DNA of 9,570 bases, taken from assembly GCA_013041995.1 (NCBI GenBank), contig JABDRA010000025.1:1-9570 (forward strand), given 5' to 3'. The translations under genes and the position numbers were made by a program. Numbering within the stretch: the first letter of the stretch is position 1; each line of letters begins with the position of its first letter. Source of the DNA: Anderseniella sp. Its GTDB lineage: Bacteria; Pseudomonadota; Alphaproteobacteria; Rhizobiales; Aestuariivirgaceae. The notes under the pieces are model-generated. The model was not told where the DNA came from. It did not search any database and saw nothing but the letters and a program-made list of their open reading frames with translations. Positions 1 through 4,749 of the stretch are shown piece after piece.

Positions 1-31
1 GGTTGATTCAACCAAAAATCATCCTGATCTA
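1..31. repeat. Partial copy of a palindromic intergenic repeat at the 3' end of the DUF4167 gene
   Basis: All 31 bases match positions 4719-4749 exactly, and the two sequences diverge at the next base (g at 32, a at 4750). The full copy at 4701-4747 is a long hairpin; here only its right half is visible, and the left half would lie before the window. The first 13 bases form a small dyad, GGTTG-ATT-CAACC. The repeat's outer edge (cta on the + strand) is the TAG stop codon of the DUF4167 gene at 29-31. The family is probably one of the palindromic intergenic repeats of Hyphomicrobiales; that name is inference. Confidence 0.85.
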
Positions 32-805
32 GGCCGCGCTGACATCCTCGGCAGCTGCGTCGTCGCCGGATGATTTCGCACTATCTGCCGCATCCGCCAC
101 TTCAGCCGGCTTCGCCTTGCGGGCGCGTGGCTGACGTTTCGGCTTGGCTTCAGCAGGTGCGTCCTCGCCATCACTGCTTGCACTTTCATCGCTGCCTGCA
201 TTGCTGTCACGGTCGCCCGTTTCACGGCGCAGGAAATCCGGTGCTTGTGCCTGCCAGTTTTCGTCAGCTTCGGCAGGCTGTGCCTGTGCGCTGCGACTTG
301 CAGCATCTTCATCTTCGCCGGCAGAACGCTGGCGGCCATTGCCGCGTTGCCCACGACTGTTTCTGCGGGTATTCTGCCTGCTGGTTTCTTGCCCGCCATC
401 TTCGCTGGCTGACGTCTGCTTGCTGTCACCGTCACCGCCGGAAGCCGTCTCAGCGTCGCTGTCACCATCATCGCGGCGCTGCTGGGCTTGTTGTGCCTGC
501 TGGGCCTGCTGGTTTTGCTGATTGAACGCTTGAGCCGCCGCCACAATCCGCAGGTAGTGCTCTGCATGCTGGAAATAATTTTCCGCATTGACGTTTTCAC
601 CGGATGAGACCGCATCCCGGGCCAGTTGCAGGTACTTGTCTGCAATTGTCTGGGCATTGCCGCGCACCTTCACGTCCGGGCCATTGCTTTCAAAGACCCG
701 GTTAAGCGGATTGGACTGCCGTCCGCCGCCACCGCCGCCGCGATTTCCACCGCCGCCGCCACGCCCGCGTGACCTGTTCTTGTTATGTTGTTGTCCTTGT
801 CTCAT
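29..805 (-). CDS. DUF4167 domain-containing protein with Gly/Arg-rich N-terminus and disordered tail
   Basis: The predicted protein has 258 residues and an unknown biochemical function. Residues 8-29 are a Gly/Arg-rich segment resembling an RGG box. Residues 32-93 are the conserved DUF4167 core, including NRVFESNGPDVKVRGNAQT and a helical stretch ending in AEHYLRIVAAAQ. After that comes a Gln/Ala-rich run (95-109), then a long acidic, Ser/Asp/Glu-rich, surely disordered tail with a basic patch (KPKRQPRARKAK, 221-232). The family is largely alphaproteobacterial and commonly lies next to prfA/prmC. That neighbourhood and the RGG-like start suggest, without proving, an RNA- or ribosome-linked role. 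The start is supported by AGGTGA at 815-820, nine bases before the ATG. The TAG stop is the last codon of a repeat element at 1-31. The gap to prmC is 386 bp, so it may have its own promoter. Confidence 0.9.
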   Translation of the reverse strand: MRQGQQHNKNRSRGRGGGGGNRGGGGGGRQSNPLNRVFESNGPDVKVRGNAQTIADKYLQLARDAVSSGENVNAENYFQHAEHYLRIVAAAQAFNQQNQQAQQAQQAQQRRDDGDSDAETASGGDGDSKQTSASEDGGQETSRQNTRRNSRGQRGNGRQRSAGEDEDAASRSAQAQPAEADENWQAQAPDFLRRETGDRDSNAGSDESASSDGEDAPAEAKPKRQPRARKAKPAEVADAADSAKSSGDDAAAEDVSAA

Positions 806-1191
806 TCCGTAATGTCACCTGCAAAATTTACAACAAACCCAGCCTGCCTGTCCTTTCGGAAACAGGAAAACCTTCATGAAATAGCTTTCAAAGCAAATGT
901 GCCTTGCATAACCCCTGCGATGTTTTAGCCCCGGACGCCCTGTCCGCCGATAATCCGCAAATGCCACCTTCCAAGCTTCAATGCTCTGGATATCAATATG
1001 ATGTTAAGGTGCCTTGACAAGATTGGCGCATATCTGCCCGCGCCAGCGATCGTTCGCTCCAAGAAGTCCTACGCTCAATATGTATACACCAAGGTGCTAA
1101 ACACATTACTGCGCCACATGACTTCGCTGAAAATGAAAATAGCCGCTTGTGACCGCGTTTCCAAGTAGTTTTTTTCATATGGCGTTTTACA
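806..1191. other. 386-bp gap between prmC and the DUF4167 gene, no gene recognised
   Basis: No convincing coding region, RNA gene or strong terminator is visible. The base composition looks less GC-rich than the flanking genes. Small dyads are present: CGGAC-GCCCT-GTCCG at 932-946, and a bulged hairpin near 852-871 with CCTGT/ACAGG arms on the minus strand. Neither is followed by a clear T-run in the direction of transcription. On the minus strand an open stretch following ATG at 1117-1119 is interrupted by two stops (TGA, TAG) and resembles no family I know. The Shine-Dalgarno site of the DUF4167 gene (815-820) is inside the gap. A promoter for that gene probably lies here but I could not place it. 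Confidence 0.6.
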
Positions 1192-2073
1192 TCAGCAAAC
1201 TCTGAAAATTGCGCATCGGATTTCACCGGCCAGATCGTGCACCAGGCCTGTGCTGTCATCGATCAGTGTAAAGCCTTCCCGCGCCGCGATCTGCACAACA
1301 TCGGCATGCTGTCCCTTGCCAAACTCAACCAGCACATGCCCTTCAGATCGCAGCCACCCTGCGGCATCCGCAAATATGGCTCGATAGGCATCCAGTCCAT
1401 CTGGTCCCCCGTCAAGAGCCAGGCCAGGGTCATAATCTCGAACACCTGCGGCAAGACCGGCAATCTCGTGACTGGCGATATAGGGTGGATTTGACACCAC
1501 CAGATCAAACTTGCCGGTGACGCCGTCCGCCCAGCTCGTGCAGACAGTTTCAAGGCGGTCGTCGACACCCAGCGCAACGGCATTGCTACGGCAGACTTTC
1601 AAAGCGTCCTGCGACACATCGGTGGCGACACCGGTCGCTGATGAAACCTCAGCCAGCAACGTTATGATCACGACACCGGTACCCGTACCGATATCGAGCA
1701 CCCGCACGGGCTGCTTGCCCTGCAGCACGCCCGGCAGCCGCAACGCTGCTTCCACCAAAACCTCGGTGTCGGGTCTCGGATCAAGTGTGGCTGGTGCAAC
1801 CCTGAATTCTCGCCCGAAAAACTCCTTGCATCCGGTCAGCCGCGAGACCGGTTCACCTGCCCTGCGACGATTGATCATGTCTTCAATCTGCGAAATATGC
1901 TCATCGCACACCAGTGTTTGCGGCTGTGCAATCAGATCAACATCACTCAAGCCCGTTACATGGCAGAGAATCAGCCGCCCATCGAGCATTGCCGTATCGA
2001 TCCCTGCAGTACGCAATCTGGCAGCAATGTCGCGATGCAGCTTGTGAGCCTCAAGCGGCATATTCGTCGCCAT
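1192..2073 (-). CDS. prmC: Peptide chain release factor N5-glutamine methyltransferase PrmC (HemK)
   Basis: PrmC uses S-adenosylmethionine to methylate the glutamine of the GGQ motif in release factors RF1 and RF2, which increases the efficiency of termination. The 293-residue protein has the family layout. A helical N-terminal substrate-binding domain (about 1-95) contains PVSRLTGCKEFFG at 75-87. The Rossmann methyltransferase domain follows, with SAM-binding DIGTGTG at 127-133 and the diagnostic catalytic NPPY at 195-198. The length is normal. The ATG at 2071-2073 lies inside the last codons of prfA (23-bp overlap), so translation is probably coupled. A second in-frame ATG at 2059-2061 would shorten the protein by four residues and cannot be excluded, since neither has a strong Shine-Dalgarno sequence. 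Its substrate RF1 is encoded by the gene it overlaps. Confidence 0.95.
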   Translation of the reverse strand: MATNMPLEAHKLHRDIAARLRTAGIDTAMLDGRLILCHVTGLSDVDLIAQPQTLVCDEHISQIEDMINRRRAGEPVSRLTGCKEFFGREFRVAPATLDPRPDTEVLVEAALRLPGVLQGKQPVRVLDIGTGTGVVIITLLAEVSSATGVATDVSQDALKVCRSNAVALGVDDRLETVCTSWADGVTGKFDLVVSNPPYIASHEIAGLAAGVRDYDPGLALDGGPDGLDAYRAIFADAAGWLRSEGHVLVEFGKGQHADVVQIAAREGFTLIDDSTGLVHDLAGEIRCAIFRVC

Positions 2074-3133
2074 CAGCGGCCAGAAGCGTAGCCTGATGAT
2101 CTGCCACCAGAGCGTCTATGATTTCGTCGAGCCCGTCGCCGGCAACGATGGTGTCGAGTTTGTAGAGCGTAAGGTTGATGCGATGATCACTCACCCGGCC
2201 TTGTGGATAGTTGTAGGTGCGGATGCGCTCCGAGCGGTCGCCGGAACCAACCTGGCCCTTGCGGGCGTCCGAACGCTCCTGGTCGACCCTGGTTCTTTCC
2301 ATATCGTAGAGCCGTGCGAGCAATTCCTTCATGGCACTGGCGCGGTTCTGGTGCTGGCTCTTTTCTGCACGTACCACCATGATGCCGGTGGGGACATGAG
2401 TGATGCGAACCGCGGAATCGGTCGTGTTGACATGCTGCCCGCCGGCACCTGATGCACGCATCGTGTCTATGCGTATATCTTCATTTCGAACTTCGACGTC
2501 TACTGCTTCGGCTTCCGGCAAAACCGCAACCGTTGCCGCTGACGTATGTATCCGGCCTTGTGCTTCGGTTTCCGGCACCCGCTGTACGCGATGCACCCCG
2601 GATTCAAACTTGAGATTGGCATAGACACCGGCGCCGGAAATGCTGGCTATGATTTCCTTGTAACCGCCCTGTTCCGCCTCACTTGCAGACATCACCTCGA
2701 CTTTCCAGCCGTGCAGGCTCGCGTGCCGCTGGTACATGCGGAACAGATCACCGACAAACAGAGCTGCCTCATCGCCACCTGTGCCCGCCCGGATTTCAAG
2801 TATGACGTTTCGTTGATCTGCTGCATCCTTCGGCAGCAATTGCAGCCTCAGATCATGCTCAAGTGTTTCCATGCGCTGTTTCAGGCCGTCATGCTCAGCG
2901 CGTGCCAACTCTTCCATTTCAGCATCACCGGACCGCATCATTTCTTCGACACCAGCCAACTCTTCGCTGGCAGAGCGCACGGAACGGATGACCGAGACGG
3001 TCGGCTCAAGTTCCGCATATTCCTTTGACAGCCGCACGAAATCGTCCCCGACGACTCCCGAGCCAAGCTCCGCCTCGATTGCCTCGAAGCGTTGCAGGAT
3101 CTTGTCTATTTGCGGGCTATCAGAAAGCGACAT
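2051..3133 (-). CDS. prfA: Peptide chain release factor 1 (RF1)
   Basis: RF1 recognises UAA and UAG in the ribosomal A site and triggers release of the finished protein. The 360-residue product has normal length and all main landmarks: an N-terminal helical domain; AGTGGDEAALF beginning at residue 116; the stop-codon-reading PxT tripeptide as PET at 187-189 (PAT in E. coli RF1); and the GGQ peptidyl-tRNA hydrolysis motif at 231-233 in SGAGGQHVNTTDSAVRITH. The C-terminal YNYPQGRVSDHRINLTLYKLD is also typical. PxT rather than the SPF of RF2 makes it RF1. The start is supported by the family-like opening (helical, acidic), although no Shine-Dalgarno sequence is visible upstream. It is the first gene of a probable prfA-prmC operon. 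Two genes of this window end in TAG, which only RF1 reads. Confidence 0.97.
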   Translation of the reverse strand: MSLSDSPQIDKILQRFEAIEAELGSGVVGDDFVRLSKEYAELEPTVSVIRSVRSASEELAGVEEMMRSGDAEMEELARAEHDGLKQRMETLEHDLRLQLLPKDAADQRNVILEIRAGTGGDEAALFVGDLFRMYQRHASLHGWKVEVMSASEAEQGGYKEIIASISGAGVYANLKFESGVHRVQRVPETEAQGRIHTSAATVAVLPEAEAVDVEVRNEDIRIDTMRASGAGGQHVNTTDSAVRITHVPTGIMVVRAEKSQHQNRASAMKELLARLYDMERTRVDQERSDARKGQVGSGDRSERIRTYNYPQGRVSDHRINLTLYKLDTIVAGDGLDEIIDALVADHQATLLAADGDEYAA

Positions 3134-3186
3134 GACGGCAGTTTTGCTGGTGGAACCAGACCTACTTCTACAGCAGCATGAGTAAA

Positions 3187-3215
3187 AGTATAGAGCGGGA
3201 TGAGGAAGGGAACAA
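3187..3215 (-). promoter_or_regulatory. Candidate sigma70-type promoter of prfA-prmC
   Basis: On the minus strand TTGTTC (3210-3215) and TATACT (3187-3192) are separated by exactly 17 bases. This is a good match to the housekeeping -35/-10 pattern. Transcription would begin near 3180 and give a leader of about 45-50 bases before the prfA ATG at 3133. The 143-bp gap between the RodZ-like gene and prfA otherwise contains no obvious terminator. The call rests on pattern only. Confidence 0.5.
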
Positions 3216-3276
3216 CTTAACGGTGCAACCAGCCGCTATGGCGTGATTGCATCGGCAAGTCCGCAACGGGAGAACA

Positions 3277-4401
3277 TCAGCCGCCGCGGTTCATCAGCTT
3301 GTTGATGTCGAGAGTGCGGTTAACAAGAACTTCCCCCGGATTGCCAAGGGTTCCCCCGGGATTGCCGTCAATCTCGAACGCCAGCAAGCCGCCGTCGCGT
3401 GCAATCACCACAAGGCCTTCCTGGTTAGGCACCTTGAAGCGATCTCCCGCGTTCAGTGTATCAACAAGAATGGTTTTGCCCTTGCCGTCCTCAATGCGTA
3501 CCCAGACCCGATCCGATGCCCGCAGCACCAACCGGGCGTCAGTGTTGTCAGCGCCAAAGATGCGTCCCTTGCCGTCCCGCGACACAGGTTTGTCGACAGA
3601 TTCGATGGGCTTGGTGGTTGCCGTTGTAATAGCATCGGCAATGGTGTCTATCTGACCGTTATTGGCAATCAGCTTGTCGAGACCGCCCAGGCTGTCAGCG
3701 GCCTTGTCAGCCTCTGCGGCAATCAGCGCACCGATCGGGTCCGTCGCAGGGTCAATCGCTTCTGCGGTCTTGGGCGCATCGCCGAGTGGTTGCTCGACTT
3801 TACTCACATCAGCCGCAACTTCACGACTGCCGCCTTCAGTGACAGCCGTTTTGGCAGCAGACCCGGCAGCTGGTGCCTGTGCTACAGTCTGATTTTCATC
3901 TGAACCGCCACCAGGCAGCAGGGCGTAGCTGACGCCGCCGAACAATATGACCGCTGCCAGTACCGAAGCAACGACACCGCCTCCGCCGGCAGCCATCTCC
4001 TTGAGGCGGCGGCTCAACGGGAAGTCGATGATGCGGGCACTCCCAAGCGGTGCCGGTTTGTGCGACCCCTGTGGCCTTGGCGCACTCGATCTCGGCAGCA
4101 GCTGGGCGTAATGCATCATCATTGGTTGCGGGTCAAAACCCAGAAACTCGGCATAGGCACCCACCATGCCGATGGCATCGGAACGATGCGGCATGCGGGT
4201 CAGATCACCACGTTCGATGGCGTCAAGATGAATGGGGTGTACTCTGATCGCCCGGGCCACATCACGAAGGCTGACCTTGCGGCGCTCACGCTCGCGCTGC
4301 AAAAACCAGCCCGCTTCACCCGCAGGGTCTTCGGAACCGTCCGGCTTGGTCCGGTAGCTCTGGTAATTATGGTCAAAGTTGCCGCGCGTATGCTGGTTCA
4401 T
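3277..4401 (-). CDS. RodZ-like protein: HTH domain, one membrane segment, C-terminal DUF4115 domain
   Basis: The protein has 374 residues from the chosen start. Residues about 31-67 (GWFLQRERERRKVSLRDVAR onward, then HLDAIERGDL) form the Xre-like HTH of the RodZ family. Residues 143-162 (VVASVLAAVILFGGVSYALL) are a single transmembrane helix preceded by basic SRRLK, so the HTH should be cytoplasmic. A Pro/Ala/Asp-rich periplasmic linker follows. Residues about 291-347 match the DUF4115 beta-rich domain (LVLRASDRVWVRIEDGKG...DTLNAGD). In E. coli RodZ links MreB filaments to the membrane and affects rod shape. Because many Hyphomicrobiales grow polarly without MreB, the role here may differ, so I give no symbol. 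The start at 4401 has AGGAG at 4411-4415, nine bases upstream. An ATG at 4482 (GGAAG five bases upstream) would add 27 plausible residues, and an ATG at 4620 is less likely. It lies between ptsP and prfA with separate spacers on both sides. Confidence 0.85.
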   Translation of the reverse strand: MNQHTRGNFDHNYQSYRTKPDGSEDPAGEAGWFLQRERERRKVSLRDVARAIRVHPIHLDAIERGDLTRMPHRSDAIGMVGAYAEFLGFDPQPMMMHYAQLLPRSSAPRPQGSHKPAPLGSARIIDFPLSRRLKEMAAGGGGVVASVLAAVILFGGVSYALLPGGGSDENQTVAQAPAAGSAAKTAVTEGGSREVAADVSKVEQPLGDAPKTAEAIDPATDPIGALIAAEADKAADSLGGLDKLIANNGQIDTIADAITTATTKPIESVDKPVSRDGKGRIFGADNTDARLVLRASDRVWVRIEDGKGKTILVDTLNAGDRFKVPNQEGLVVIARDGGLLAFEIDGNPGGTLGNPGEVLVNRTLDINKLMNRGG

Positions 4402-4410
4402 CGCCGGGTA

Positions 4411-4415
4411 CTCCT
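4411..4415 (-). promoter_or_regulatory. Shine-Dalgarno site deciding the start of the RodZ-like gene
   Basis: AGGAG on the minus strand lies nine bases before the ATG at 4399-4401. It is the best ribosome-binding sequence among the three in-frame ATG candidates. The ATG at 4480-4482 has only GGAAG at a short five-base spacing. This decides the start on sequence alone; a comparison of homologous N-termini could overturn it. Confidence 0.5.
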
Positions 4416-4489
4416 GCTTGATCCGGCGCCTGTGTTCAGCGTGCGCGACCCTGGCATCTGCACAAAGGTCAAAGCAACTCATACTGACT

Positions 4490-4514
4490 TCCGGAACACT
4501 CGAACTCCGGAACA
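4490..4514. repeat. Two direct 9-bp repeats upstream of the RodZ-like gene
   Basis: TCCGGAACA occurs at 4490-4498 and again at 4506-4514 (TGTTCCGGA on the minus strand), with a 16-bp period. The core TCCGGA is palindromic, and the copy nearer the gene extends to TTCCGGAA (4489-4496). The pair lies 90-110 bases upstream of the chosen start, or immediately before the alternative ATG at 4482. It could be an operator-like pair or lie in the leader; I know of no regulator with this motif. Confidence 0.45.
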
Positions 4515-4577
4515 CATCGGTTCGAAGCTCATGACTATTCGCGGTCCAGAATGAACAAACAGGGTTAGCAATTCGTG

Positions 4578-4601
4578 AACGCCACGGCGTTTTGCGCAAA
4601 A
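4578..4601. repeat. Overlapping dyads upstream of the RodZ-like gene
   Basis: AACGCC-AC-GGCGTT (4578-4591) is a perfect 6-bp stem with a two-base loop. It overlaps by two bases the perfect 12-bp palindrome TTTTGCGCAAAA (4590-4601). The position, about 180-200 bases upstream of the chosen start, fits a protein-binding site or a weak terminator for transcription arriving from ptsP. Nothing in the sequence decides which. Confidence 0.4.
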
Positions 4602-4649
4602 TTAAAGAGACGGGCCGCAATTTCGCCCGCAGAAGTCAGGCCAGGACAC

Positions 4650-4749
4650 TAGAGCAACATGGGTTCACTTGAACCCATGTTGCTCTATCACTTTGAATGC
4701 GATCAGGTTTATGATTTTGGTTGATTCAACCAAAAATCATCCTGATCTA
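4650..4749. repeat. 100-bp composite element of two large palindromes, RIME-like
   Basis: The first palindrome (4650-4687) is a perfect 18-bp inverted repeat, TAGAGCAACATGGGTTCA with its complement, separated by only CT. After a 13-base spacer the second (4701-4747) pairs GATCAGG with CCTGATC and ATGATTTT with AAAATCAT. It closes on GGTTG-ATT-CAACC, leaving a TTT bulge on the left and one unpaired A on the right. The element begins TAGAGC and ends GATCTA. Its right end is identical to window positions 1-31. Size and architecture recall the RIME1 mosaic elements of rhizobia (about 100 bp, two palindromes); family membership is inference. The element's last three bases are the ptsP stop codon. 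Transcribed from ptsP it would form strong hairpins that could protect or end the message, although no T-run follows. Confidence 0.8.

Noticed and set aside
480..520. Repetitive Gln/Ala codons in the DUF4167 gene as a contingency microsatellite
   Set aside because: The repeat units are imperfect and in multiples of three. They encode a low-complexity linker normal for this family, with no sign of phase variation.
19..657. 212-residue open frame antisense to the DUF4167 gene region
   Set aside because: It overlaps the recognisable DUF4167 coding sequence in another frame, has low-complexity composition and resembles no family.
993..1259. 88-residue minus-strand frame at the end of prmC, and an interrupted frame at 925-1119
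   Set aside because: The first runs out of the real prmC frame with no ribosome-binding site. The second has two internal stops, and its longest open run (about 47 codons) is within chance.
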